Shown here: positions 10,842 to 21,888 of the stretch, in pieces | Layout of the letters: every line of letters starts with the position of its first letter | How positions within the stretch are numbered: the stretch's first letter is position 1 | Assembly: GCA_002786065.1 (NCBI GenBank) | Contig: NHNY01000031.1 | Location: forward strand, 373,510 to 437,509 | Direction: 5' to 3' | Source: Microcyclospora pomicola | Lineage: Eukaryota; Ascomycota; Dothideomycetes; Capnodiales | Length of the DNA: 64,000 nt | Translations under genes and position numbers: made by a program | The notes under the pieces: generated by a model | What the model saw: the letters and a program-made list of their open reading frames with translations, nothing else | Told to the model about the DNA's origin: nothing | The model's database searches: none

Positions 10842-12861
10842 ATGGCACAAATGGACCGGCAAGAAACCAAAAAGTCCATTGACTTCTCCAATGATCCATA
10901 CACCTGGGACGGCCTTACTGGGTGGAAGTCGTACCGCAGTCTTCGCCCATTCCGAGGCATGTACTGGGATGTCCGTCGCCGACTACCCTGGTACTGGAGC
11001 GATATCAAGGATGGCTGGTCATACCGCACGTTCGCCGCCACGATTCGGATCTTTTTCGTGAACTTGCTTCCGGCGTTGGCTTTCCAGCTCGACATGACGA
11101 GGAACACCGGGGGCTATTTCGGCATCAACGAAGGGTTGTTTGCGTCCGCTTTGGCCGCATTCGTTTTCAGCCTGTTCTCCTGCCAGCCGTTGACTGTCGT
11201 TGGAATCACGGGTCTGATCTCGTTGTTCAACTACACGATCTATGATATTGCAAGAGATCAAGGGATTGGGGACCTGTATCCGCAGTTCATCGCATGGGTG
11301 TCTATTTGGGCGGCCATAACGCATTGGATGACGGCTATTTTCAACTGGTGTGACTACATGCGGTATATCACAGACTTCTCGAGTAATGCCTTTGGAATGT
11401 ACGTGGGCATTATATATATGAGTAGGTGGATCTCGAATGTTGACAGAGCTACGATGCTGACGATGCTTGAACAGTCAAGGGTGTCGAAGAACTAGTTGCA
11501 CAGTTTGACGAGAGCAACGCCGTCGCAGGATATTTGAGCATTGTCATAGCATTGTGCTATTGGTTCACCGTATATGGACTCGAGATGATAGGGGCTACCA
11601 TCTACTTCAAGCCTTGGATCCGGAAAATGCTCTCTGACTTCGCATACCCAGTAAGTACGTTGTTCTCTGGAGGCAAGGCCAAGCGGACTAACACTCAGAC
11701 TAGATCGCAACTATTTGGTGGACCGGATTCTCGCACATACCCGGCCGCATTAAGGACGCCGGCCTGGCGCGCATTCCACATAGTCACGCCTTCTATCCCA
11801 CTGTCAATCGAGGTTGGCTGGTTGACTTCTGGAACTTGCCGGTGAAATGGGTGTTTGTGGCACTTCCGATCGGCATCCTGCTCACCCTGCTGTTCTACTA
11901 CGACCACAATGTCTCCTCGATGGGAGCCCAAGCCAAGCAATTCCCCCTCAAGAAACCCGCCGGCTTCCACTGGGACTTTTTCCTATTGGGGTGTACATGT
12001 TTCATCGCAGGGATCATTGGGCTTCCGCTGCCTAATGGCTTGGTTCCCCAAGCCCCCGTACATACGGATTCGTGTACCGAATACGTTGACAAGTTGGCGA
12101 AGACCAAGGAAAAAGACGATGACGACGATCCCATCATTGACGGCGACTGGACAAAGCATAATAAAAAGATCATCATAGCCGAGAAAGTTCACGAACAACG
12201 CATCAGCCACTTTCTCATGTTCCTCGGCTTTGTCGGCCTCATGACTGGTCCCCTGTTGGATGTCCTGCATACCATTCCACGAGCCTTGTTCTCAGGCGTC
12301 TTCTTCGTCGTCGGTTGGGGCAGTATTGGCGGGAACGGCATCATGGCCAACGCGCTCTACATCATCCAGGAGCGTCGCTTTGTCGACCCTGGCGAGCCGC
12401 GAAACAAGCTGAGGAAGTCCCGGATCGCATACTACATCTTCTGGCAGGCTGTTGGCGTGGCGCCTAGTGTTGCCATCTCGCAGACGATCGGTGCTATTGG
12501 CTTCCCCGTCATCATCATCGCGCTAATCCCACTACGATGGTGCATACTGCCGCGGATCTTTACAGAGGAAGAACTGCTCATCCTCGACGCGCCCACCGCA
12601 AATGCGCCGGTTGTCCTGGCTTCGATGGGAGGTGCACCGACACTTCCGGAGGTGAGACTGGCCGAGAACAAGCGTGAACACCGTGACGGGGACGGAGAAC
12701 AGGGTGTCGCCAGCAGCGGAGCAAGTGACGGGTCGAAAGCAGAGGGCCTGAAAAGTCGTGACGGGTTCAAGGACGAGGAGGAGAAGGAAATCGATGGTGA
12801 GAAGGATGCTCGAGCAGCGAGAATGGGCGTGCAGCCTACACTCAGGACAGGCCATGCATAA
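10842..12861 (+). CDS. BOR1: Bor1-like borate/anion transporter (HCO3- transporter family)
   Basis: Exons 10842-11421, 11475-11650 and 11704-12861 give 637 aa; both introns (52 and 53 nt) keep frame. The protein is a polytopic membrane protein of the SLC4/HCO3-cotransporter family. The N-terminal cytosolic part (MAQMDRQETKKS, DIKDGWSYRTFAATIRIFF) leads into the first helices and the conserved FSCQPLTVVGITG motif. Later come FFVVGWGSIGGNG, another helical block and the family's RIFTEEELLILDAPTANAP near the end. Yeast Bor1 exports borate across the plasma membrane. The hydrophilic, acidic C-terminal tail (last 90 residues or so) is not conserved. Substrate is inferred from the family; bicarbonate or another anion cannot be excluded. 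The start at MAQMDRQ was chosen because the upstream in-frame stretch has no ATG. Confidence 0.88.
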
Positions 12862-13150
12862 GTGCTATTGGTCGTGAGGTGCCGCGACGACGCTCGTAGA
12901 CTCATCGTCATCGCAGCTGTAGATAGTGTCTAGTAGTACGGTGCCTTGAGGCTACGATGCTTATGTCATACGCTTGGTGTGATCTGCAAAGAAGACTCTA
13001 GCCATGTCGATACAGCATGATAATATGAATACACCCGCAGGTTCAGAAAGTGCTTCACCATGACGCCAGTTCCAGTCAGGCTTGAAGGTCGTTGTCTAAT
13101 TCATAAAATTCGCTTGAACGCTGAAGATAGTCCCAAGTTGAACAGTCCAT

Positions 13151-13711
13151 TCACTGCTCCTTGAGGCTGTTGATGATTGCCCTTTCACGATCAGCAGCTT
13201 CGAATGGATCGGGGTAGTCTCCTAGTGCCAGACATGTCAACGCATTTCTTCCCTGGGGCTTAAGTCCCAACCTACTACCGATATGCATATCTCGATGGAG
13301 CAAATTGTCGTACGCTCGATTATGCTCATCGAGAGCTTTCTTGTTCAGCCACGCAAAGCCAGGTTCATCTTCCTGATGAGTCCAGGAGTAACCACTGGTG
13401 GCCGTCTTGGCCGGGTGATCCGTCCCACGATCGGCATTGGCTATGTTGGAAGAGTCCACAGGCCTAGGCTCGTCATCGAGACCATTGCTTATGGTCTGTA
13501 AAGGCCGTTTTCCGTTAGAATTGGCTATCGAGGCGCCCGGTGTTGATGTGGGCATGCTGCTGCGCGTGTCCCGTTGCTGCGAGCTGGGGGGTGATAAGAT
13601 GCTGCCACTGCTACTTGGGAGGGCCGGGCTTTGTGGAGTGGCGAGTTCGTTGTCGGAGGCTTCCGAAGCAGAGGAGAGCATTTGGCTGTCCCCGTCGTGG
13701 TCGGCTGACAT
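13151..13711 (-). CDS. Hypothetical protein with a Ser/Pro-rich N-terminus
   Basis: A single-exon frame of 186 aa with a proper ATG at 13711. Residues 1-100 are low-complexity, rich in Ser, Pro, Thr and Asp and probably disordered. Residues from about 108 look folded and conserved in style, with SGYSWTHQEDEPGFAWLNKK, then a charged segment (DEHNRAYDNLLHRDMHIG) and a DPFEAADRERAIINSLKEQ end. No signal peptide, transmembrane segment or zinc motif. I do not recognise the family. The contrast between a disordered front and a compact, charged, aromatic C-terminal half argues that it is a real gene. It is convergent with the Bor1-like gene and divergent from the SUZ gene (342 bp between starts). 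Confidence 0.6.
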   Translation of the reverse strand: MSADHDGDSQMLSSASEASDNELATPQSPALPSSSGSILSPPSSQQRDTRSSMPTSTPGASIANSNGKRPLQTISNGLDDEPRPVDSSNIANADRGTDHPAKTATSGYSWTHQEDEPGFAWLNKKALDEHNRAYDNLLHRDMHIGSRLGLKPQGRNALTCLALGDYPDPFEAADRERAIINSLKEQ

Positions 13712-14053
13712 GTTGGGCTATAATCTGCTCCTTTATCTGTTTGTGACCAGTTCGATTAATAGCGGCTCCTTGCAGGACTAGGCATCACTCCGTGGGTTAT
13801 CAATCGTGGGGTGACGGTGGTGAAGCATAACGATGCACGTTGCAGGTGGCGGACGCAGCCGGCGCTAGTATTCCCCTCCATCATGCACATAGATGTGCCT
13901 GGCTCGATATTCTTTGAATAGAATCTCACACCATGTACTTGCTACATATGCTCGGGAGACATTCCACATTATCCCTGGCTTGAGCTGCAATTTTGACTTC
14001 GTATGGTGGTCTCCGTGAACTGAGTTCACAACGCGAAAGCGTAGTTACCGAAA
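13712..14053. promoter_or_regulatory. Divergent intergenic region, 186-aa protein / SUZ protein
   Basis: 342 bp between two divergent starts. It should hold both promoters. No known motif recognised. Confidence 0.35.
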
Positions 14054-14837
14054 ATGAGCAAGAAAGGCGCGGTTCCTGATGCTTGGGACGACGACTGGGT
14101 GAGAGTGGCAGACGTGCGTTATATTCAGGTCGGCACGTCCTGAGATTGAACTGACTTTCGTACAGAAGAGCCAACCACCGGTACCGCAGTCTGTGCCGAC
14201 GCTCACCAAAGCTGAACGACGAGCACAGCACGCCGAACAACAAAAGCAACTATGGGACACTGCGGAGAATCCTGCACGGAACCTATGGCTGGAAGCGCAA
14301 GGGGTCGTGCCGTTGAAGCAGGAATTCAAACCTCAGCTCACTCTCCTCAGCAGAAAGCCTGTCCTTGCCAAGCGCGATCCAAATTCCACGCCTGACGATG
14401 GCGACGACAGCGAGGAAGAGCGACGAAAGAAAGCAGAAACAGACTTCGAGGAACGACAACGTAAGGCAAAGATTGAGCGTGAGGAAAAGCAGAGGAAGTA
14501 CGCAGAAGCAAGAGAGCGCATAATGGGATCGGGAACTTCGAAGCCAGCATCTCCAGCGACAATGTCGAGGGAAAGCTCACAAGGTCGCGACACTCGAAAA
14601 CAGAAAAGCCGAAGCAATGGGAGTCGACGTAGTCAGCCAGACTCTCCAGCCAACATGTCGCCTGTGCGAGCATCTGCTGATCCTCAGCTGTTTGACCCGA
14701 ATGATATGGGTCGTCGTCTTCCGAGGACAGAAACTAACTCGAATGGGAGAGATGAGCATCCAGTACGACAACCACGAGGTCCCAATAACAGTGGTGGCTT
14801 TGGCTTTGCCGGGCGCGGTAGCGCGCAGACAGGATGA
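14054..14837 (+). CDS. SUZ-domain RNA-binding protein
   Basis: Exons 14054-14098 (15 codons, MSKKGAVPDAWDDDW) and 14166-14837 join in phase 0 across a 67-nt GTGAGA...TACAG intron and give 238 aa. The short acidic-aromatic start AWDDDW is typical of fungal SUZ-domain proteins. The region from about residue 75 to 125 is strongly charged and helical and ends in EERQRKAKIEREEKQRKYAE then ARERIMG, the hallmark of the SUZ domain. The tail is Ser/Arg/Gly-rich and ends GFGFAGRGSAQTG, like the SUZ-C motif. SUZ domains bind RNA and target proteins to messenger ribonucleoprotein particles; a cytosolic role in mRNA metabolism is inferred. No other domain is present. Confidence 0.72.
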
Positions 14838-15837
14838 ACCCAGAGTTTGCGTTGTTCTTCTTGCAGAGTGTCCAAGGCAACGGACGGACCTCGTGACCAC
14901 ACTGTGCCTTGTTCACAACGAAATGTCTTGGTCCTTCATCTTACAAACTACTTTGGAAGAGAACTTTTGCAGGGTTCACCAATCCACGATGCACATCTTG
15001 GCACAAGAGACAAGTTCATCTGTGGATAGGACTACACATCCATCAGGCCACAAGCTGATCAGTCCACAGCCCTCACCAGCCACACGAGGCAATCTGCAAG
15101 ATCTTGAGCACGTCAGGCTTAGGCTGACGCCGCTGAGGTCACACAAATTCTATGTAGCACGTCGGAGGGACCGATTGCGCACGTCGACTTGAGGCTGCCG
15201 CAAGACATGTGTCTGCCGTGAAGGCATGCCAGAGGGATACAGAAGCTACTGCAGTGACCAAGTCGGCAGCATAGAGTGTTTTGGCAAGTTTCCAGTCCTG
15301 CAATCGCAATTGGGTATTCAGAGTGCGAGCGTGGCGACTATTGGCACTATTCGAGCCGACCAAGCAAAAGCTCGCGAGGGGTTCCGGCGGTGATCTGCAC
15401 GAATTTGGGCGCGCGCTCCGCGACCACCAATCTGCCGCGGCAATGAGCTTCCCCAAGTATTCGGTCATCAGCCAGCCAATGCATCTCCACCATTGTCTCT
15501 CCTCATGGACGATCGCCACGCCACAGATTGGTGTGGCTTTCTTCCATTCATGGTGCCTTTGCGTTGTTGGTTGGACGACAATTTGCTGCTACTGCAGCAT
15601 GCTACGGTTGTCCTACTGGCTCAGGGTCTACGCGTGGCTCGGGCCTAACGACAAGTACAATTACAAGTAGGTATGGTATGTTCATGTAACTCCTTTACAT
15701 CCTATATATACGTACTGTCTTCCATCTTGTGGAGTATCACAACTCTCTTTCCGCTCATTTTCGAGACTTCCAGAGCGCTGGTCGCCTTCTACCAATCTAA
15801 TTTAGTACATTGAAACTGTCGACGGGATTCGATCACG
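14838..15837. other. 1-kb intergenic region with no recognised gene
   Basis: Several open frames of 60-190 codons occur here, but they have scrambled composition, no family likeness and mostly no good ATG. Only the TATA-like element before the phosphodiesterase gene stands out. Confidence 0.4.
15702..15710 (+). promoter_or_regulatory. Candidate TATA box of the secreted phosphodiesterase gene
   Basis: The sequence CTATATATA lies about 130 bp before the ATG at 15838. It is followed by a pyrimidine-rich stretch, as is common around fungal transcription starts. Confidence 0.42.
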
Positions 15838-16809
15838 ATGAAGTCCCTCATTTCTCTTGCTACCTCGCTGGCATTCGCTTCCGCAAGCCCTGTTCTTATG
15901 CCTCGACAGCAAGTCTGCAATGGCAACGCAGCTTTTTGCGACCGGCTTTACAGTAACGTCACATGGATCGGAACCCACGACTCAGCATTCGTGGGCAGCA
16001 TCATTGATCCCCGGGTGAATCAGGAGAAATCCGTGGCAGACCAACTCGGGGCGGGCATTCGCTTCTTGCAAGCACAAACGCACAAGAGTGAATTCGGGTC
16101 CACATTGGAGCTGTGCCATACCAGCTGTCTGCTCGAGGATGCCGGTCCGCTGCAAACCTACCTCACCACCGTGAAGACTTTTCTGGACAACAACCCAAAC
16201 GAGGTCATCACGATGCTATTAACCAATGGCGACAACTTGGACGTCACCGAGTTCGACACGGTGTTTGCTGCGAGCGGACTCAAAAATTATACATTCGTAC
16301 CGAGCACAGGCTCAAATATGCTCGCCATGGACGACTGGCCAACTTACGGCCAATTGATCACTGCTGGCACACGATTGATCATGTTCCTCGACTACGGTGC
16401 TGATCAGAGCAAAGTCGATTATATTCTTGACGAAGTATGTCTCATCAGCAGACGATCCAATGTCTCTCGATTGATACTGACCTTGACATAGTTCACATAC
16501 TTCTTCGAAACGCCATATGACACCACGGATCCTGACTTCCCGCAATGCACGCTTGACCGGCCTCCAAACTCGAGCCCGGACGGACGCATGTACATTGTCA
16601 ACCATTTCCTGGACAAGGCCGTGTTGAGCATTGACGTTCCGGACGACCTGGACGATTATACCACGAATGCTGCGACAGGCAACGGCAGCATCGGTGCACA
16701 GGCGGACTTGTGCACGGGAATGTATGGCCGAGTCCCCAATTTTGTGCTGGTGGATATGTTCGACAGAGGTGATGTGTTTACGGCACAGAATGCGCTCAAT
16801 GGTGTATAG
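15838..16809 (+). CDS. Secreted PLC-like phosphodiesterase (PI-PLC X-like domain)
   Basis: Exons 15838-16434 and 16492-16809, with a 57-nt GTATGT...CATAG intron in phase 0, give 304 aa. MKSLISLATSLAFASASPVL is a signal peptide. The mature protein follows the fungal PLC-like phosphodiesterase pattern: WIGTHDSAF with the first catalytic-type His (H47), GAGIRFLQAQTH, ELCHTSC with the second His (H94), then NPNEVITMLLTNGDN and GTRLIMFLDYGAD, and finally MYIVNHFLD and a PNFVLVDMFDRGD end. The TIM-barrel core is complete. Related enzymes cleave phosphoinositides or glycosylphosphatidylinositol; the true substrate of this fungal branch is not known. Several NxT/S sites suggest N-glycosylation. No membrane anchor is visible, so it should be extracellular. 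Confidence 0.87.
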
Positions 16810-17242
16810 AGCTCGTCGAGTACATATTGCTGCACATCCCGTCTCCCATTTCTCTACATCATCACATGTGAAATACTGCTCGTGGTATGTTGACTTTTTG
16901 TCATTGAGATATTTCGATAAAATGCCACTATACAAAGGATGTATCAAATTTAGGGCATCCTGTTATGCAATCGAGTCTGCAAAGCTGTAGCTCTCGACGG
17001 GAGTGCCTGATCGCAGGATGTGCTCTAGCATCAGAGCTAGAATGTATTGTTCTTTTACCTTCGACTGCACTTCCCAAAAGGCCATCTCATGATACCAGCC
17101 ACTCTAGCGATATGCTTGTCTTCCCTAGATGTGTTGCCTGACACGGAAGTCTCGGGAGGGCCGCGTCTCCCCGCTTCTGCATCTCGACTTGTTGGACGAC
17201 CCAATTCCGCAGCGGGCTCATTCCGTACAACAACTGCATACT
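16810..17242. other. Intergenic region upstream of the Zn2Cys6 regulator
   Basis: 433 bp. The regulator's frame is open back to 17129 but the first plausible ATG is at 17243. No known site recognised. Confidence 0.35.
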
Positions 17243-17306
17243 ATGGACGACCACACGTACGCCCAGCAGCTAGCCAGTCTGGTGCAGCATCACCAACAAT
17301 ACGATG

Positions 17307-17344
<38 letters not shown>

Positions 17345-19772
17345 GAACAGGTTGCTGGCGGGAAGCGCAAGGCCGATGATGGACAGTCCTCGCTTCAAGG
17401 GCAACAGCGCGCGAAGAGGAATCGATACATTTCCATCGCGTGTAATGGTCAGACTCACATCGCCGCTTGACAAGATTACTAGAGCTGACGTCTATTGTAG
17501 AGTGCAAGCGACGGAAGATCAAGTGTAATGGCGAGACGCCTTGTATGCGATGCGGGAACCTGAACCTCGAATGCGTCTATGCGCCCAACTGCTGTAATGG
17601 CTTCAAGGACTCCCGCGAGTATCGCGAGATGGCGGCGCATATGATGTCGCTGCAGGACCAAGTCAATACGCTTTTCAACGAGCTAAATCATCTGCGCACT
17701 TCGATGGGCTCGACGCCATTGTCTGTCCAGCAGCCACAACCACCTCCCCAGTCGATGACCCCGTCACAACCACAGCAGAATACTGCCATCGACCCTTCAC
17801 TCCAGTCTGGCTTTAATTCCTCTCGATCGCAGTTCCCTTCGCATGGTCCATTACCACCGGTGTCTCCGAGCGCGTCACGACCCAAGAGCGGATCACACAA
17901 CCAGGCTTCGTTCCGTGGTCCCACCAGTGCCGAGTTCGGCTTCGGTGTTGCGAAGAGTAGTCTACAGACTATGGGTATCACATCACAGAGCGAGAAGACT
18001 GGAGATAGCAGTGGGATGGGAGAAGTGGGAAACGCGAATATGTCGCCTCTAGCTTCGCCGTTGAACCTGCCGCAAGGACAGATCTTTGACACCTGGCATA
18101 CCGACAAAGACCCGATCTGGACTGTATCGCGAGATGAGGCTATGCGGTTATGCGATGTATATGAAGATGAGATGGGCCTCATGTACCCCGTGCTCGACAT
18201 TGGCAAGGTCAAAAACTATGCCGTGAAGCTTTATCGCTTCATGGAGGCCGCTCATCGCGTCGGAATGATGCAGCAGGGCTTCCCTGGGGCCGACTCGATC
18301 GACGACGAAGATACGAATATCTTGAAGCTTGTTCTTGCCACAGCGATGATTGTCGAGGGTGCTGGATGCAGTGAACTTGGTACTAAGATGTTCAAGTTTG
18401 TGTCGCCGACCATTGACAACATGCTTCTTGGTAATGCCGGGGTGAAAGGAATTCGTCTACTGGCCATGGCGGTATGTATTTACTTTACTAGTGTCGTCGA
18501 CTTTGCTAATCCGAACAGGCTATGTACGAGTTCCAACGGGATAATGAAGGCACTTCCTGGAGAATAATCGGACTCACGGCACGCTTGTGCATCGAACTTG
18601 GTCTACATCGGCGCGAGACCTATGATGCTATTCAGGACGAAGCAGAGCGTGTCGAGACCATGCTTCTGTTCTGGTCGATCTACGTTCTCGACCGCCGCTG
18701 GAGTTTTGGGACCGGGATGCCGTTCGCGCTGCAAGACTCGGATATCGATACAAGTCTGCCTAAGCCAGAGCAGCACTCGCCTTACCTCAGTGCAATGATC
18801 CAGTATTCGGTCATCGGGGCTAAAGTATGGAAGTCGATTGCAACGACACCATCTGGTGGACCTAGCAACGACGAGGACATGCGATACCTGGACTATCAGG
18901 TCATTACTTGGCATCGCAACATTCCTGCTGAGTTTCGTTTCGAGCACCCTTCGAAGAATTCGGATACTTTGGCGCCTGCCGGGCCAGCTCCTTCGCGCGC
19001 AGGCCACCGTCTGCGGATTCTACTTTACCTGAGAGCTAACCACATGCGCATTTTGATCCACCGTGCCGTGCTTCATTCTGCTACATCTATCATGCAGCAT
19101 AAAGAGCTTGCGCAGACTGTGGTTGACATAGCGAAAGACACCATTCGCGTGCTCACACACACCAATCTGACGTCAGACTTGTACCGCAGCCAGCAGATGC
19201 TCTTTAACGCTTTCCTCACCTCGGCGCTTGCCGTGTTGTTCCTCGCCGTCAGCCACACGCCAGCAATCTTTGCCCAGAACGTGCGCGAGGAATTCTACAT
19301 GGCTCTTGATCTCGTTCGGGGTTTCAGCAAAGGTTCATGGATTGGCAAGCGCCTGTGGAAGACCATCCGAGTGCTCAAAGAAGTCGGCCCCCAACTGGGC
19401 GTCACAGACGAAAGTAGTCCGTCACACCAGCAACGCCCGAACCCTCAGCAAAAGGACGACCTAGATCCCAGTCGGTCCGCAGCTGTGGCTATGGCAGGCT
19501 TGGCAGGTCACAATGTTGATGAGACGGCACTATACAACAGTGCCAACCAGTGGTCCACCGGCTCCTTATCATACACCAGTCCCGACTCGATGGCAAACGA
19601 CTTGACAAAGCTGTTCGAGGCTGCAGGTGGTCTGCAGGCGATGGGTAACGGTAGCGCGAGTGGAAAAGCTATTACGAACAACGTTGCCGTCTCCGGGGAT
19701 GGCATGGAAAACGAGCGAGGAATCTTCGGGGCTGACGAAGAGTTGACATACATTCTGAAAGAGCTATTCTGA
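17243..19772 (+). CDS. Zn(II)2Cys6 transcription factor with fungal-specific TF domain
   Basis: Exons 17243-17447, 17501-18471 and 18519-19772 (introns of 53 and 47 nt) give 809 aa. The first intron splits the zinc cluster, and splicing restores C67-x2-C70-x6-C77-x5-C83-x2-C86-x6-C93, the Zn2Cys6 DNA-binding motif, preceded by a basic KRKADD...AKRNRYIS stretch. A run of twelve glutamines lies at residues 23-34. A short coiled-coil (MMSLQDQVNTLFNELNHL) follows the cluster. Residues from about 300 to 600 form the fungal-specific regulatory domain, with AMYEFQRDNEGTSWRIIGLT and LCIELGLHRRETY across the second junction. A Pro/Gln/Ser-rich linker separates the two. Nuclear regulator; target genes cannot be told from sequence and no clustered pathway sits beside it. 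Confidence 0.9.
17309..17344 (+). repeat. CAG/CAA microsatellite coding for polyglutamine
   Basis: A (CAG)n tract with a few CAA interruptions encodes twelve glutamines near the N-terminus of the Zn2Cys6 regulator. Such tracts are length-variable between strains. Confidence 0.9.
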
Positions 19773-20571
19773 CGCGCAGCTTAATGGAAATGCGATGGAT
19801 CGATGTCGGTCGCATGCCAGCGGGCAGTCAGCAGTCCGCAGCTGGCTCACATCATAATTGCATTCATGTCAATTTTTAGTATATAGATATCTGTATGTAA
19901 ATGATACCCAAGTGCCACGTGATCAGGGTGGAAACTAGGTTCGGTGTTACTACAGCCACAGCCCACCATGCCACTTCGCTTGTATACTGGAGGGAAAACA
20001 TCACACAATCGTGTAACGGAGGCCATACCACGTAGCAGGGACCTGATCAGACACCTCGCGCCAACCATTCAGTGTACTACGGCATGCCCGACCAGATCTC
20101 TTCGATCTTCACATCACCCACCCTATTGACTGCGCTCTTCGACCTGTATTACCTCATCCGACCTGGCTCGAGCTGGTGATCATATCTGAGAGACTGGATG
20201 CGATTACGATTACACAAGAACCTCAACGGACATATGCCGACGACATCTAATGCCAGCTCTCAGATCCATATCTGACCTGCTTTCTGTCGTTCTCTTACTA
20301 CGACGAGCCGCCTAGCGTCGCTTTCTGAGTCGCTGCCACTGCTCTAGCCCCACCTCAAACACCACTTCCCTGCACATCGGCGTCGCAACCTTACACAAGC
20401 CCCTGATCGCAAGTACGGTCGCACAAGCAGCAAAACAAACAACGCTGCGATTGGCAAGTGACGAGGTCGGATCCCCGTCGACCAAAAAACACCGAGTACA
20501 CGCTTAGGCCCGCTCCTGCTTTTGGGAGGGCCTTCGCGACCACCGCCGCCGCGCTGGACGAATACGACGCG
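19773..20571. other. Intergenic region, regulator 3' / CK2 beta 5'
   Basis: 799 bp between tandem genes. The CK2 beta frame stays open for about 40 codons before its ATG without another ATG in frame, so that stretch is treated as leader. No known element recognised. Confidence 0.35.
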
Positions 20572-21888
20572 ATGTCGTCGTCATCGCAGTCCCCCGAGAG
20601 CTGGATCAGCGCGTTCTGCTCCTTGATCGGCCATGAGTACTTTGCCGAGGTCTCGGAGGAGTTCATCGAGGATGACTTCAACTTGACCGGCTTACAGAGT
20701 CAGGTGCCGATGTACAAGGAGGCGCTGGAAATGATCCTAGATGTGGAGCCGGAAGATGCGAGTGACGACGAGGAGGAGGAGGAAGAAGAGGAGGACGACG
20801 ATGACGAGGATGAGGATGAGATGCAGGATGGCGAGGTACGTGGAGGCTACAGACGTGCTGCAGATGCGGCGGCCGCGGCGGCTGAGAGGAGGCATCTGCG
20901 CATGGCGAGCGACCTCAGTGTGATCGAAAGCTCAGCGGAGATGCTCTATGGTCTGATACACCAACGTTTCATCACGAGTCGACCAGGGATACAGCAAATG
21001 GCGGAGAAGTACGAGCTGGGCCACTTTGGGCATTGCCCTCGAGTCTTCTGCCATGGCGCCAAAGTGCTCCCTGTCGGCTGCTCCGACATACCTGGACAGG
21101 AGACAGTGAAGCTCTTCTGTCCCTCCTGTCTCGACGTCTACAGCCCGCCTAACAGTCGCTTTCAGACTGTGGACGGAGCGTTCTTCGGTACAACGTTTGG
21201 CTGTCTGTTCTTCATGACGTTTCCAGAACTCGAAGTCGGAGGCCAGAAACCGAATCCCGCCATCGAGGCGGCAGGATCTGCTTCCTCACCAAGCGTCGGT
21301 GCGTTAGCTAAGGACTCACGCAGCTCGCTCGCATCTTCGTTGACCTCCGGACAACATCCTCCTGCACCACCACCCAACCCCAACGCCCAACACTACCAAC
21401 CACAAGACCTTCCTCCACAGCCAGAATCCATCAACGGCGTGGCACCTAAAAATCTCGCTCCTGGCCTTGGTCCAGGCAGTATCTACGAACCTCGAATCTA
21501 TGGTTTCCGAGTCTCCGAGATCGCCAAAACTGGTCCGCGAATGAAGTGGCTACGCTCTCGACCGATGGATGTGAACGAGTTGGACGAATGCCAGATGTGG
21601 ATACAAAGCCAGGAGGCCGCCACGACGACCGCCAATGTGGATGCCCCTGTTGAGCCAGGCGCCGTGACCGAATTTGCGGACTCAGAAATGGCCGATGAAA
21701 CCGTCGAAGTCGACGGCGAGGTGGAAGACCTCGAAATGGACGCGCCTGACGCCCAGGGTGGCGCCCCTGATGACCAAGCACAAGCGCGAGACGGCGCCCA
21801 GCGACGAAAACCAGGGCGGAGAAGGAATCACGATGGGCTGGTGAATGGCGAAGGCGGTGGGATGGCGGTGCGGGTCGGTGATGGATAA
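20572..21888 (+). CDS. CKB1: Casein kinase 2 regulatory (beta) subunit
   Basis: A single exon of 438 aa. The CK2 beta fold is clear: SWISAFCSLIGHEYFAEVSE at the start, SSAEMLYGLIHQRFITSRPG, the zinc cysteines C155-x4-C160-x22-C183-x2-C186, and GAFFGTTFGCLFFMTFPEL in the dimer interface. Known role: the dimeric beta subunit stabilises and targets the CK2 holoenzyme. Two features make it much longer than the roughly 215-280 residues of most relatives. First, an insert at about residues 63-105 combines a nearly pure Asp/Glu run (residues 64-85) with a run of alanines. Second, the tail after about residue 235 is long and disordered, with Pro-rich, acidic and basic (RRKPGRRRNHDG) parts. A short YEPRIYGFRVSEIAKTGPRM motif inside the tail looks conserved. 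Start chosen at MSSSSQSPESW. Confidence 0.92.
   Translation: MSSSSQSPESWISAFCSLIGHEYFAEVSEEFIEDDFNLTGLQSQVPMYKEALEMILDVEPEDASDDEEEEEEEEDDDDEDEDEMQDGEVRGGYRRAADAAAAAAERRHLRMASDLSVIESSAEMLYGLIHQRFITSRPGIQQMAEKYELGHFGHCPRVFCHGAKVLPVGCSDIPGQETVKLFCPSCLDVYSPPNSRFQTVDGAFFGTTFGCLFFMTFPELEVGGQKPNPAIEAAGSASSPSVGALAKDSRSSLASSLTSGQHPPAPPPNPNAQHYQPQDLPPQPESINGVAPKNLAPGLGPGSIYEPRIYGFRVSEIAKTGPRMKWLRSRPMDVNELDECQMWIQSQEAATTTANVDAPVEPGAVTEFADSEMADETVEVDGEVEDLEMDAPDAQGGAPDDQAQARDGAQRRKPGRRRNHDGLVNGEGGGMAVRVGDG

Noticed and set aside
14617-15192. 191-codon plus-strand frame beyond the SUZ gene
   Set aside because: Its first half is a shifted frame of the SUZ gene and the rest has no protein-like pattern.
15139-15670. 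Opposing frames of about 126-129 codons
   Set aside because: Mixed composition with no signal or domain; probably chance.
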